A stretch of 64,000 nucleotides of DNA from Zelonia costaricensis (GCA_030849075.1 JASAOO010003506.1:1-64000); one strand, 5' to 3'; counted from the first letter of the stretch, positions 39,184-50,900 are shown. The notes: a model not told the origin generated them from the letters alone. Made by a program: numbers and translations.

Positions 39184-39747
39184 TCAGATGCCGTCAAGCC
39201 GCCGCTTCACCGCCGCCTTGCGTTTGCTGTAGATACTCTCCAGCACGGACAGACCCACCATCTCGTCAACCGCCTGCAGTTGCTCCCGCCGTGCGGCGAC
39301 GTCGTCGGAGTAGCCGCGGTCCGGCGAGTAGTTGGGGCGGAGGTCGTCGGGGTAGTAGTAGCTGAAGACGACGGCGTGCGCGCTGAGGTAGCCGAGGACG
39401 GCGCACAGGATGGCCCAGTAGTACTCCTTCGTCTCTGCCCCCGCCTTGCCCTCGCGGTCGCGCTGCGTCGCCTCCTCCTCCGCCTTGGCCGCCTGCTCGT
39501 ACTGCCCCCGCTCCGTCAGCTTCCGCTTCCGGTACGCGAGCTCATCGCGGCTACTGCGGTGTGTGAGGGGGTGGTCCGTCAGCGTGTTGCTGTGCATTGA
39601 GTCCACGTAGAGGGAGGTGGGGGACTGGCGCATCTCGAAGACCGCGTTTGTGCGGGCATCTGGAGAGGGGCCGCCGGTACCGGTGGGCCCCTTGGCGGAC
39701 CCCGCGCCGGCGGCTGCCTGGGCGCAGAGACGCACACACCGGCGCAT
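39184..39747 (-). CDS. Small single-pass membrane protein, probably mitochondrial
   Basis: This gene encodes 187 residues. The N-terminus MRRCVRLCAQAAAGAGSA is a candidate mitochondrial presequence. A charged helical segment (about 65-105, rich in Arg, Lys, Glu, Gln) precedes one transmembrane segment at about 109-132, ending in Tyr residues (WAILCAVLGYLSAHAVVF). The sequence then gives YYPDDLRPNYSPDRGYSDDV and a second charged helix to the C-terminus. I do not recognise it. The size, leader and one central membrane span recall accessory subunits of trypanosomatid respiratory complexes or translocases, but this is only an analogy. Composition is protein-like and distinct from the surrounding low-complexity frames, which supports it as a real gene. 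The start is the ATG at 39747-39745. Confidence 0.75.
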   Translation of the reverse strand: MRRCVRLCAQAAAGAGSAKGPTGTGGPSPDARTNAVFEMRQSPTSLYVDSMHSNTLTDHPLTHRSSRDELAYRKRKLTERGQYEQAAKAEEEATQRDREGKAGAETKEYYWAILCAVLGYLSAHAVVFSYYYPDDLRPNYSPDRGYSDDVAARREQLQAVDEMVGLSVLESIYSKRKAAVKRRLDGI

Positions 39748-40738
39748 GTGTCACCGCGCGATGTGGAGCGTCGAGGAGGCGGGCGGGGGAGAGAGAAGAG
39801 GGCCGCGTGCGTGACAGCGGCTCTTCGCCTCGTCTTGACCTCGCCACCTCTTTCTCTCTGGTAGTCACGTCTGCGTACGCGGTTGGACGTCGCTGAAGCG
39901 GCGTGCCACCTGCGTGCGAGAAGGGGTCAAGGAGAAGTGTACGTGGTGTACTGGTGTCGTGGCAGGGGGGGGGAGAGGAGGAAGAGGAGGAGGATAGCTA
40001 TCGAAAGGGCGATACGGGGAGGGAGGCGTCTGCGAAAACATGCGCATAAGCACTGGGGGCCGCCAAGCGACGGCTGTGTGAGAGGCGGCAGCGGCGGCGA
40101 TGGAGTGCGGAAAGCGCTCAAGCACATCTCTTTGGCAAAATACCTGGGCGTGCAGGAGGCCACACCGCAGCAGCGCACCCTTGGCTGTAGACCGTCACAC
40201 GCACGCGCAAACACGTGTCATCTGAGAGAGAGGAGCGCGACTCAGTGCCGCAGCATTGCGACGTATCCCGCGCCGCCAAGTCACCTCGCGAACGGGGAAG
40301 GAACGCACCCGCCCCACGGCGCAAACAGCAGCCTCTTTATACGTCACGGCATCGCATGCGCTCCGCTTCGCCACAGTTGTGCTGTCGCATCGTGTCGTCT
40401 CCTCTCTGTTTCTTGTGTTTCTTCGCGTTTGCACGACACGCCTGACGACGCGGCTCCGCCCCCCCCCCCCAAACTGGAGAGTGAGAAGGAAGGCGAGGCG
40501 GAGCCGCCATCGGTGGCGCCGACACAAGACAGACGTTATCCAATCAACACAGCACACACACACACACACACACACACAGATACGCGAGCAAGTGCACTCG
40601 GTGCATTGCCCACCCGGAAAAAAAAAAAGAGACGAAAGGGCCGCCGCCAATGCAGCCTTGCCTCGAGCACGTCGTTACAACACCATCCGCGCCCACCGCC
40701 ACACACAAACACGCGATACGCTACACGTGACGAGGCCG
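39748..40738. other. Intergenic region with CA microsatellite
   Basis: About 1 kb, no credible gene. It contains a CA run at 40553-40578, an A-run at 40620-40628, a C-run at 40460-40470, and purine-rich sequence (39965-39992), pyrimidine-rich on the minus strand, as a candidate splice signal for the small membrane protein. Confidence 0.6.
40553..40578. repeat. CA dinucleotide microsatellite
   Basis: About thirteen uninterrupted CA units in the 3' flank of EMC10. Confidence 0.92.
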
Positions 40739-41539
40739 TCAGCCCTTCAGGTTCTGCAGCACGGACATGGCGATGGGGAGGACGAGGTACATCCAGTACT
40801 TCTGCAGGAAGGAGCGGTCATCGACCGGGACCTCCTCCTCCACAATCTCGCCCTCGGCGTTCCGCACCTGCCGCTTCTCCGTCTTCGGCTTCGCCTTCTT
40901 GTTCTTGCTCTCCTCCGCCTCGACGAGCGCGGCGAGGTCCTCGTAGCGGACCTTGCGCGCGACTTTCACAGGGTGCACGAGGCCGAGCCGCGTGTGGAGG
41001 CGCACCGTCGGGAATAGCTTCTGCACCACGCTGCGGTCGCACTCGTCGCCCCTCTGCATCTTCGAGTGGAAGAAGTTGGTTTCACTGCTCACCTGCAGCC
41101 CGGCCAGGGACGTGTTGGGCCCCGGCACCACCTTGATGTTCTCGTTCAGCACGACCGTCTTGCTGTCCTTCGCATCAAAGCCACGGATGAGCGAGCAGGG
41201 CGTCACCACCACCGTCGTCGCCTCCTTCGGCGCCGGCGCGCCCTCGTGGCGGGCATACGCGCGGTAGTAGATGAGGTCCGCCGCGGCGAACTGGCTGCGC
41301 TCCTCCATGCTCAGGCTGACCTCGCCGCCCAGCTGCGTGGAGATGCGCGCCGGGGCCTGCGGGGAGAGGCGCGAGATGGCGAAGGAGCCCATGCCCGCCC
41401 ACTCCCCGGCGGTCCCGATGCGGCGCTCGAGCACGTAAGACTGCGACGCCGCCTGCGCCGTCGCGGCGCACACCAGCGCCACCGCCACGACGACGGCCAG
41501 CACCGCCGACGACAGCGCCTTCCGCAGCGACGACGCCAT
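40739..41539 (-). CDS. EMC10: ER membrane protein complex subunit 10
   Basis: This gene encodes 266 residues from the ATG at 41539-41537. A signal peptide is clear: basic MASSLRKALSS, a hydrophobic core, and an Ala-x-Ala cleavage site near residue 30. The luminal domain is a beta-sandwich-type segment (YVLERRIG, GSFAISRL, AADLIYYRAYA, VVVTPCSLIRGFD) with Cys115 and Cys167 possibly paired. A charged, Lys/Glu-rich linker (about 200-238) leads to the C-terminal signature DDRSFLQKYWMYLVLPIAMSV (240-260), the most conserved EMC10 feature, where a membrane anchor spans about 247-264. The EMC inserts tail-anchored and multipass proteins into the ER membrane; EMC10 is its peripheral luminal subunit. 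The upstream in-frame extension is Ser/His/Pro-rich leader sequence and was excluded. Confidence 0.9.
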   Translation of the reverse strand: MASSLRKALSSAVLAVVVAVALVCAATAQAASQSYVLERRIGTAGEWAGMGSFAISRLSPQAPARISTQLGGEVSLSMEERSQFAAADLIYYRAYARHEGAPAPKEATTVVVTPCSLIRGFDAKDSKTVVLNENIKVVPGPNTSLAGLQVSSETNFFHSKMQRGDECDRSVVQKLFPTVRLHTRLGLVHPVKVARKVRYEDLAALVEAEESKNKKAKPKTEKRQVRNAEGEIVEEEVPVDDRSFLQKYWMYLVLPIAMSVLQNLKG

Positions 41540-42267
41540 GGAAACGGGGGAAAGGGAGGGTGATAGGAGGAAGAAGCGAGAGAAGAGAAGGTGGGTGAAA
41601 ACTCGAGAACTGGGAGCAGCGCGTGCGTCGCGGTGATGCCGCGTCTGCAGGTGGTGCTCAGCGGATGTGGAGCTGCTGACGTGGTGTGGTGATGCGGCAG
41701 GCGGTGGAGAGAGAGGGAGGGAAGGTGGAGAGGAGCCGAGGGAGGTCGCGGAGCCGCGACGCAGCGTGCCGTGGACACGCATCGATGTAGAGAAAAAGTG
41801 ACTGCATGCGTGTGCTTGTCCTCACCATCAAGCAGTGCGCTGGTGACTGTGGCATCGCTGCTACAGCATTCGCGCGTCTCTGCGAGCCTGCATCGGCACG
41901 TTCCGAAGAAAGCGGCTGAGCGGTGCGAGAGAAACCGCGCCGGAAGGAAGTGCGTCGCGTGTCGCTGGGCACCGCGCTGCCAGCACGCTGCCTCAACGTG
42001 CTCGCTGCCTTCTATGCGTTTTGTTGCGCGTTGTCTTACCCGTGTCAAGTAAGGACCACATGAGCGTTACGTGAGGCAAGCAATGCGCGGGGGGGGGGGA
42101 GTGAGCGAGGTGGCGCTTGTGGAGGGCAGGCGGCGCAACAGGGAAGGACAGCAGGCACTCGCATTAACGGTGCTCAGCGTGGGCGCCTCCCCACCACTTG
42201 AGGCTCAGCCTATTGCTTGGCGACTTCCCCCACCCCCCCTCCCCTTCCCCAGCTAATGGACCGGGAG
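41540..42267. other. Intergenic region between EMC10 and DHS prozyme genes
   Basis: About 0.7 kb, no credible gene. Purine-rich plus-strand stretches directly upstream of EMC10 (41545-41595 and 41705-41735) are minus-strand pyrimidine tracts suited to trans-splicing. A C-rich tract at 42228-42250 lies just past the DHS prozyme stop. Confidence 0.6.
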
Positions 42268-43455
42268 TTACAGGGCGCGGTGGACGTCTTGCGCCGACGA
42301 ACTGGCGTCCGTGACGACCTCGTCCGACTCCGACTCCGAAGCCTCGTCGCCGGCGGCCGGCCTCGGCGCCCCTGGCCGCTCCACCCGCGGCGGCTTCGGC
42401 TCGCGGACGAGCTTGTCCGGCCGCGACGACTTTGTGATGAGCATCAGCGGGAACACAAGGGTGGCGTCGCCTTGCACGCGAACCACCTCCGTGTCGGGCC
42501 GCAGCAGACCGCACGAGATGTCGTCGGCGATGACGCCCGAGCTGACGCAGCCGTCCGCTTCGAGGCCGGTGGTCACCATCACGACGGCGTCCATAGGGAC
42601 GTTGCTGAGAAGGTGGTGCTTGGGTAGGCCGCCACCAAGGACAATGGCGACGTTGCGGCCCGTCTTGGTCGCGGCGAGCTGGCGCAGCCGTGCGACATCC
42701 ACGAGCGGGTCGACAACGAGCCCCTTATTCGAAAAGTTGTAGAAGTAGATCATGTCCCCCATCGAGCCGTCCGTGAAGGCGGGCGAGAAGACGGGGATCT
42801 CGTTGCGGTAGCACCAGTAGAGCAGACTGGAGGTGCACGTGTCGGGGTGCTCCATCGCCATGGCCGCCCCCATCGCCGCGATGATGTCGGACGGCGCCGT
42901 GTGCGTCGTCCAGCGCGACTCCCGCTGCGCCTCGTGCACCGTCTTCAGCACGGGCGTGAAGAAGTCCTCGAACCAGCAGTAGTTGTCGTTGGGGACGAGC
43001 AGGTTGCCGATGCGGTTGATGCCGCGCCGGCGCAGCGACTTGCCGTCCAGGTTGAACTGCCCCAGCAGCGTGCTGCCGCCGCACTTGATCACATCCTCCT
43101 CGATGCCGCCGGCGGAGGAGATGAAGCAGTCGACGAGTCTCTCGCGTGCGAGGTACGCGAAGGTGTCACGCAGCCCGCACGAGATAAGGTTGGACGTGTA
43201 GGCCAGAAAGACGCGGTCGCCTTCGGCGCGGTGGTGCAGCGCCCGCTGAATAAGGTGGCGCGCGCGGCCGACCTGGCTGGCCTGCAGCCCCATGGTGGGC
43301 AGGCTCGAGATGACGGCGCGCACTGTCGACTCCTGCGAGGCGCGCACAAACCGGCGGAAGTCCACGCCGTAAACCTGATCGACCGTGTCCACTGCCGTCG
43401 TGGGCTTCTCGGTGCCCTCGCCCCCCTCACCGTGCGCCGCCGTGGACGCCTCCAT
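42268..43455 (-). CDS. DHSp: Deoxyhypusine synthase paralogue lacking the catalytic lysine (prozyme)
   Basis: This gene encodes 395 residues with a full deoxyhypusine synthase fold. Conserved blocks are LAYTSNLISCGLRDTFAYL (84-102), SSAGGIEEDVIKC (113-125), IGNLLVPNDNYCWFED (149-164), FTDGSMGDM (227-235) and the NAD-site VLGGGLPKHH (272-281). Active enzymes transfer the aminobutyl group of spermidine through a lysine in a WGKI-like motif (Lys329 in human DHS). Here the aligned motif reads SCGLL, with Leu317 at that position. The sequence therefore matches the catalytically dead trypanosomatid paralogue (DHSp; the chromosome-20 DHS-like protein of Leishmania), which must pair with DHSc to activate eIF5A modification. 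The C-terminus carries a Ser/Glu/Asp-rich tail (about 365-390). DHSc is not in the window. Confidence 0.93.
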   Translation of the reverse strand: MEASTAAHGEGGEGTEKPTTAVDTVDQVYGVDFRRFVRASQESTVRAVISSLPTMGLQASQVGRARHLIQRALHHRAEGDRVFLAYTSNLISCGLRDTFAYLARERLVDCFISSAGGIEEDVIKCGGSTLLGQFNLDGKSLRRRGINRIGNLLVPNDNYCWFEDFFTPVLKTVHEAQRESRWTTHTAPSDIIAAMGAAMAMEHPDTCTSSLLYWCYRNEIPVFSPAFTDGSMGDMIYFYNFSNKGLVVDPLVDVARLRQLAATKTGRNVAIVLGGGLPKHHLLSNVPMDAVVMVTTGLEADGCVSSGVIADDISCGLLRPDTEVVRVQGDATLVFPLMLITKSSRPDKLVREPKPPRVERPGAPRPAAGDEASESESDEVVTDASSSAQDVHRAL

Positions 43456-44940
43456 TTCACAGATCTCCTCACCTGCCTTTGATTCTGCCGTAACGACGAC
43501 ACGCGAGAGACGGCCGCGTGCGCCTGTGTGTGCGCTGCTGCAATTTGCACAGAGACGTGCTTCGTGTACCTTTCGTGTGTGTGTGTGTGTGTGTTTAATG
43601 CGTGGTGCAGTTTGTGTATGGGGGCGAAGGGTGCTTCAGTCGCGGAGCGCAAAGCGCCACCTGTGATGCGTTCAAGAAGCGAGTCGAGAGCGGGCGAGGA
43701 GGTGAGACTCAGAAACAGCGGAGAACTGTGGAGTGTGTCGGCGAAGACGCCGTGCACCCGTGCACAGCCACACATCCGCAGACCTATGCGGCTCCGATTT
43801 GCCATGCCAAGGCCGTGGCCAGCTACGCCCCAAGGGGCAATTCGACGTCTGCAGATGCCTGGGTGTTGCGCACAGCACGAGTGCACGCCACACACCGCAG
43901 GTACCAGCGCCAGGGCCACTCACTCTCGATCGGTGCAGCCCACCAGCCGCAGACGTGCGCATGTCTGTTTTGCGTGTTTGTTGTAGGCGTGGGCAGTGGT
44001 GCCCGCTGCGGTGGCACAGAAACGGATGCGTCGGCACACGTTCGCATGCACACACGCCTTCTTACACGGATGTCGGTTAGCCCTCACAGGGAAGATAGGG
44101 GAAGAGAAGAAGACCGCCGAGTAAGCCACAGACACACGCACGCACAAGCACAAGTTTTCATCTCATCCACGCGGCGGTTCTGCCGCCACGTCAACTGATC
44201 CTTTACAAGAGAAAAACACAACGCAGAAGAGAGTTCCTTCCCTTTCGTTGCTTTCCCCTCCCCCACAACCGCCACGGCGCGGCGCACCGACTGGCCAGCC
44301 AGTCGCAAGGCGGCGGCGGCATCCAGCAGCCTCGCGGCTCGACAACAACGGCGGGCACAACAAACCGGCGTTCATCGCACATGCGACCATGGGGCAGCGC
44401 GGCCCCCCGTGCACTCGTGTGCAGCGTCGCTTAACCGTCGACGGCTTAAAAAGAGAATTAGAGCGCCACAGCGTGCTGCGGAACGCACACCCTGGCGTGC
44501 CACCGCCCGACTCCACACGACGCGTGAAACCAACGACACAGAGAACAAAGAGGACATCGAGTCAGCAGAGGCGACACATGATGCCGGCTGTGTCGCGACA
44601 GCCACCACCCAGACACAGACACACACACATACACACACAGGGACGCACCAATGCAACCAGCTGCGCACGCAACGGCGCAGGACAACCCTAAAAGAGGCAC
44701 ACCGTAAAAAAAAAAAAGAAAAGAAAGGAAAGCAAAGGCAGGCGGCACACGAGAAGCACCGCGTCGGCCCTCCTCTGCCACGCGCAGCAGACACCGGAGA
44801 GACAGCGGACAACAACACGAGAGTCGAGCGCGAGACGCGCATCGGCGGGAGGCCAGCAGCAGGTGAAGTCGAGTGCGAGGAAAGGAATCAAAGGAAAAAG
44901 TGCAGTGAGAGAGCGAGCGAGGGAGAGCGAGAGCGGCGCG
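43456..44940. other. Long intergenic region between DHS prozyme and midasin
   Basis: About 1.5 kb with no protein-like frame on either strand. It contains a GT run at about 43577-43592, a CA run at about 44614-44640, and two minus-strand pyrimidine tracts followed by AG: about 44093-44116 (AG near 44083), and 44705-44740, an uninterrupted run including at least 11 T (AG at 44689-44688). Either could process the DHSp mRNA or a separate non-coding transcript. Confidence 0.6.
44688..44740 (-). promoter_or_regulatory. Predicted trans-splicing/polyadenylation signal (T-rich tract + AG)
   Basis: The minus strand shows a long pyrimidine tract (44705-44740) followed by TTTTAGGG with AG at 44689-44688. 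It lies about 1.2 kb upstream of the DHSp start and 0.2 kb past the midasin stop. It could direct coupled polyadenylation of midasin mRNA. Confidence 0.4.
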
Positions 44941-47900
44941 CTACGTGCCGGCGTTGAGGAGCTCGAACCACTGCCGCATCGCATCAGCGATGATCTCTGG
45001 CAGGTTTTGGATGTCGCGAATGATGAGGTAGTAGGGGAAGGGGAAGTCCTCCATGTACGGCCGGCGCACCACGCGGCCGGCCTGGAACTCCACAATTTGC
45101 ATGTCCAGAATCGAGTTCGACTGCACGCGCTGCAGGCGGGCCTCGCGGTCGGCCTTCAGACGGCGCATCCGCTCCGCCGTGGAAAGGCCCTGCAGATCCT
45201 TGGGCGTCAGTGGCGCCACAGGGGCCGCAGACGCCTTGCCCACGCCGAGTGCCGCACTGTTGCCTGTCCCAGTCGCAGCAGCAGCAGCAGCGGCCGCCGT
45301 CACCGCCGCGTCGCCCTCTGCGGCCTTGATGTCGAGCAGCACAAAGACCACCATCTGGTGGTTCTCCTCGGCCCGGGCCATCAGCTGGCGGAGGTCGGCG
45401 CGGCTCTCGGTTATCTGGCCGTCGCTGATGATGAACATGATCTGCTGCAGCTGCTGCGTCGTTGAGCGCGTCTGCCCCCGCATGCGGTCGCGGGCGTCGT
45501 CGAGGTAGCCCAGCGTCGTCTCCAGCAGCAGCTTCATGTCTGTCGACTTCTGCTCAAACGTAATCTCGCTGAAGAGACGCGGGCCGCTGTCGGCGAGGAA
45601 CGGCTCCTCGAGCGGGTGCACAACGTGGGTGGCCTTGCCGAAGCAGGCGACACCAAACTCGCCCACCTCGAGCTGCTGCAGCGCCTTGGCGATGAGGGCA
45701 ACGGCGCGGCAGGAGAGGACGCCGGCGTTGTTGCACTGCATGCTGAGCGAGTCGTCGAGGGCGACGAGGATCTGGTACGTGCGTTTGTTCGGCTTGGTGC
45801 GGCGCAGCCAGATGCGGTCCTTCTTGAACTGCGACGCGATGTACGGGATGATGCGCTTCATGTTGAGCCGCTTGCCGGTCTTGTAGTCGCCCTGCAGCTT
45901 GTCGGCCAGCGTCGGGGCGAGGATGAGGCGGAGCTGCTCGCACAGCTGCTGCGAGAGGCCCTGCACGGCGGTCTCCTGCTCCAGCCAGAGCTGCCGGCCC
46001 CGCTCCAGCTTCGCACTCGCCTCGGTCGCGGCGGCCTGCTCGTCCTTCGCAGCCGGCGCCTCCTCGTCCTCCTCGTCCTCGGCGGCACTCGCCTCATCCT
46101 CGCGCGCCGTCGTGCGCACCTTCTTCTTGGAACGCTTCTTCTTCTTCTTCTCCGCGTCCGCCGCGTCGGCCGACTCCTTCATCTCGAGCTCCGCAGCCTC
46201 GTCCTTGTTCTGGCGCCGCTTGCGCCGCGTGTCCTGCAGTGCCTCGCTGGCGTCCTCGTCGCCCTCCTCCTCCTCGTCGTCGACGCCCTTGTTGCTGCCG
46301 TGGTCCTCCACGTCGTCCGGGTTGGCCTCTGTCGGCTTCGCCTCCGTCTGCTCCGCCGCCGCCAGCCCCTCGCGGTCGCCGTCCTCGTCCCAGTCGAACT
46401 CCTCCATGTCCTCCTGGGCACCGTCCTGCTGCTGCTCCGGCTTGGGCGGCTTGTCAGCCCGCGGCTCCTCCTTCTCATCCTTCACCTCGACGTGCTGGTT
46501 GAGGTTGAGCTGCTGCATTTGGCGCTGGTGGCGCTGGAGAGCCTCCTTAACGGCGCGGTACGGGTTGTGCTGCGAGCGGGTCTGCTCCGTATTGTCGCGG
46601 CGCTGCGCCTGCTCGTTCTGCTCCTGCTGCTTCTTCCAGTTCTGCCCTGCGTCGTCCTGCTCCTGCTCCGTTCCCGGCTGCTCCTCCTCGTTCGCCGCCT
46701 GCTCCTTGCGCACCTTGTCCGACTTCTCCTTGGTCGTGTCCTTGTCCTGCGCCTCCGTGGCCTCGTCGCCCTCGCGGTCGTCCTGCTGCCCGCCGTCGTA
46801 GACGTTCTCGTCCGCCGCGTCGCTGCCCCCGTCCTCGATGTCCGTGGCATCGCCCGCGTCGGCGCCGTCCTGCTCCACCTCCTCCTCACCCATCGCGCTG
46901 CGCTCGTCGTCGGTCGCGGCGTCGCTCTCGGCGTGGTGCTCCGAGCCGGTGTCGCCCTCCTCCGGCTCCTCGTCCGCGTCGGTCGGCAGCTCCTCGTCCA
47001 GCGCGCTCTCCTCCCGCTCCTCGCCAGCCTCGTCGTCGTCGGCGCCGCGGTCCACCGTGTCGCCGCTGTCGCTGTCGTCGTCGCCGGCGCCGTCACTCTC
47101 GTCCATGTCGCTCTTCGCGTCGTCGCCCACGACGTCGTGCTCGCCGGAGCGCTCCTCCTCCGCCTCGCGAATCTCGTCCGCCTTGTCGTCGAAGCCGCCC
47201 GTCTCTTCGTTCTCCTCGCGGTGCTCGTCGCCCTCGGCGAGGTCGTCCTCCGGCACCTCCTCCGCGGCGTCGCCAGCGTCCTCGTTCATGTCGTCCGTGT
47301 CGCCGGCGTCCTTCTTGGACTTCTTGCGCTCCTGCTCCGTCCCGTCCTCGACGTCGCCCATCTCCTTGTCCGACTCCTCGCCCTCCTCGTCGCCCTCACC
47401 GTCGCTCTCGCTGCGGTTCTCCTTCTGACCGTTGAAGTCCGTCTCGACATCGGCCGCCTTGTCCTCGTCGCCGTCGTCCTGCTCGTCTTCGTCCTTCTCC
47501 TCCGGCGGCTGCTCCTCCTTGTCCTTCATGTTCATGAGCTGATCCTCGTTCTCGATCTGGTCCGTCACGTCCGTCTCACCCTGCCCATCGTCCATGCCGG
47601 TGCCACTCTGCTGCTGCCCGCCCTCGCCGTCGCCCTCGCCATCCTCCGGCTCCTCGTCCTCCGTTTTACAGAAGCCCTTCTTCAGCAGCACCGTGAAGAG
47701 ACGCGCAACGACGACGCCGAAGTGGCACTGCGCCGTCAGCAGGGTGCCCCACGCATCGCGTGCCCGCTGCACCTCGCGGCGGCACACGGCCAGCCGCGGC
47801 AGCAGCTCCGCCCTCTCACTCGCCGTCAGCGCGGAGGCGGCGGGGCACGGCAGCGCAGGGCTCGCCGCGACGACTGCAGTGGCGGCGCCGCACGAAGAAG

Positions 47901-50900
47901 CGAGCAGCTCCTCCAGCGCCGGCACCAGCCGGCCAAGCGCCGCCCGCACCGCCGCGCCGTGCCGAGTGAACTGCGCGTACACCGCCGACTCGCCAGGCGC
48001 CCGGTCCTCGTCCGACCCTGCGCTGCCGGCCTCGCCGTCGTCGTCGCTGCCGTCGCCATCATCAGGCGCTTTCGCGCTCGCACCGGGCGCCGGCGTGGGC
48101 GCGGTGGCCTCGTCGTCCTCCAGCACGATCGCCTCACCTGCAGCGGCGGGCAGCAGCACCTCATCCACCTCCGCAAGGGTGCGGCTCAGGCGCGCCGCCC
48201 ACGACGGCGGCGGCTGCTCCGTGCGGCGCCGCTTCGCATCGGCGGCCGGGCGCTCACCCGCGTGGCCTGCGCTCTGCGCCTGCCGTGCCAGGACCTTCGC
48301 GACCGCCGCCAAAGGCGGCTTTGCGGCAGCGGCCATGTTGGCGGCGCTGCGGCAGGCCTGCAGGCGACTCGCCACGCCCATCACGCGCTGAAGGGCGGCG
48401 AGGTACGCGGCGGCGATGCCGGGCGGCACCACCGTCGCGGCGGAGCGGCGCAGCGGCTCGTGGGCGGTGCAGAGGGACCACAGCTCGTTGGACACGTCCA
48501 CCAGCTCCTGCACCAGCGCGCGTGGCTCTGCAGCATCAGCGGGCACCAGCTGCGGCTGCTGCGCCATCCAGGCGAGACTGCCGCAGACAGACTGCACGAG
48601 GCAAGCCACCTCGACCGCGTCGTCCAGCAGCGCGCGCGCCACCGCCGTCGAGGCGACTGCGTGGGTGCTCGCAGCCATGTCCTCCGCGCTGTCCGCACTC
48701 TCCGCGGCGGCGGCGTCGCTGTGCTGCACCGCCGTCTCCAGCACGTGGAGCTGCTCGTGTAGGTGGAAGAGCTCGCAGAGCGTGCCGGCGGCGTGCACGG
48801 CGTTGGCGAAGAGGCTCTCCGCCGTGCCCGTGCCGCGCTTTGCCTGGGCGGCGGACAGGTCGTGGTGCGGCCTCCGCTCCACCTCGCGCAGCCGCTGCAG
48901 CCAGCGCGCGAAGCGGTACTGCTGCCCAGCCGCGGCCTCCAGGTGCGCCGCAGCAGCGGTCTCATCGCGGTGCGTCTCGCGGCACCCCAGCAGCGCCTCC
49001 GTCGTCGCGAAGAGGACCTCCCAGGCGGCGACCTGGTTCTCATGCGTGTGCGGCACGCCCGCCTCGCTGAGCCGGTCGAAGAGCGTCTTGAGGGCGCGCA
49101 CCTTCATCTGGTTCGGCGTCTTGGGCTGCTGCAGCGCCGTCACGTTCGCAATCACCTCCTCGGCGGCATCGCGCAGGAACTCGTGCGCCTTGCCCAGGTA
49201 CGTCTGGCGCTCCAGCGCGGGCAGCAGCGCCTCGGACTCGGCAGCAGCCGCGGCACCGGCCGCTGGAAGCGCCTTCCCGTTGCGCTGCCGCTTCTGCGCC
49301 GGCTTCGGCGGCACCTTTGCGTCCTTCTTGGGCTTCTTGGACCGCGGTGTCGCCTTCGCCGTCGCAGGTAGCACGAAGCCGAGCGACACGTCGTCTTCGC
49401 AGCGCTGCTCCTCCGCCGTGATGACGCCGAGTACGGGCGTGCGCAAGGCCTCCTCGAGGCTGCCGAGCACGCGCGCCATCTTCATGTGCGACTTCTCGGC
49501 TGTCGCCCGCACGGCGTAGTAGTTGGCGTCCTCCCAGCGCATGATCTTGGCGAACTCGGCGATGTCCTCCTCGATGGGCCGCACCACCTTGTCGCGCTGC
49601 TGCTGAATGAGCTGCTCGAACTGTGCAAAGAAGTCGCAGACGTGCAGGACGGTGTTGGCCAGCGGTGGCGCCTGCAGGCCGTCGGCCGCGAGCAGCTGGA
49701 ACCCGAAGCCCTGAAGCAGCCGGAGGCGCACGCTGAAGTCGCCGAAGCTGGCGGCCCACATGAAGCGTGATGCGTGCTGGAAAGCAGCCCGGCAGCGACG
49801 CAGCAGCGGCGCCTCCTCTCCCTCGTCCGCCTCACCGCTGCTTTGGCTGTGATTGTCCTCGATGCCGGCGCCGTCGCCGTCGCCAAGCAGCACGTCGTAA
49901 AGCGTGCACCACTGCTGGGCCGCCTGCAGCTCCAGCTCGGCGCGCTTGGCCTGGAAGACGTGGGCCCAGCAGTGCAGCTCGAGGCGCCGCCAGCGCAGCA
50001 CAAACGAGGAGAGCTCGGTCATGTGCCGCATCAGCGACACCTCATGCGAGGCGTTGCGCTCCCACTCGTAGCACTCCCGCAGGAGCACCTCGCAGCCAGC
50101 CATGACCTTCATCAGCGGCGTGCTCATCGCCGGCAGCGACGCGATCTTGTGCCCGATGCGCAGGCAGCGCTGCAACGACGGCGTGTCGGGGAACTGCTCC
50201 GCCAGCCGCTGCACCGCGTCCAGAAGCGCCTGCAGCGGCGTGCTGAAGCGGCCGAGCTCGTAGACGTCCGTGTCTAGAAAGATGTTGAAGCCGGCCTCGC
50301 GGCGCTCCTCCAGCGACGCCGCCGTGCCCTGCATCTCCGTCCGCAGCATCGCCGTGCGGGCGGCAAAGCCGTTGAGCACGAGTTGCTCCTCTGCCGCTGC
50401 CCCTGTCGCACCGCCGCTCACGCCGCTGCCGGATGCCGGGAAGGCGTGCAGCTCTGCGGCGAGGGCGTCAAAGCGGTGGCGGAACGCGTCGCGCAGGGCG
50501 GCCGCCTGCGACGAGCTCGCGCTGGACGGCGCGGCAGACGCCGGCCCGTCGATGCACACGCCAATCAGCCGCCAGTAGAAGGTGCGGTGGACCTCGACGA
50601 GGTGGCGCAGGTAGAAGCCGTCGCGCTCCTTGAAGAGGATGCGGGCAAACTTGGCGCGGCGTCCCTCCAGCTTCTCGTCAGCCCTCTTCTTGTCCCCTGC
50701 ATCCTCCTCCAGTGCCTCCTCGCTGAACTCCTTCTCGTAGCTGGGGAAGAGCTCCTTCAGCTTGCGCTGCAGCTTCTCGTCGTCGCCCTCGATGACGGTG
50801 GCCTTCTCCTTGTACAGCACCGCCAGCTCGTCTGCGCGCCGCTCCTGCGCCTCCCACTCCTCGATCTGGCGGAACAAGGCGCGGTACTGCGCAAACACGC

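Noticed and set aside
45616..48762. Long plus-strand frame (1048 codons) antisense to midasin
   Set aside because: Its Leu/Arg/Val-rich translation is the reverse complement of the Asp/Glu-rich and linker codons of midasin. It has no domain and lies in the opposite direction to the transcription unit.
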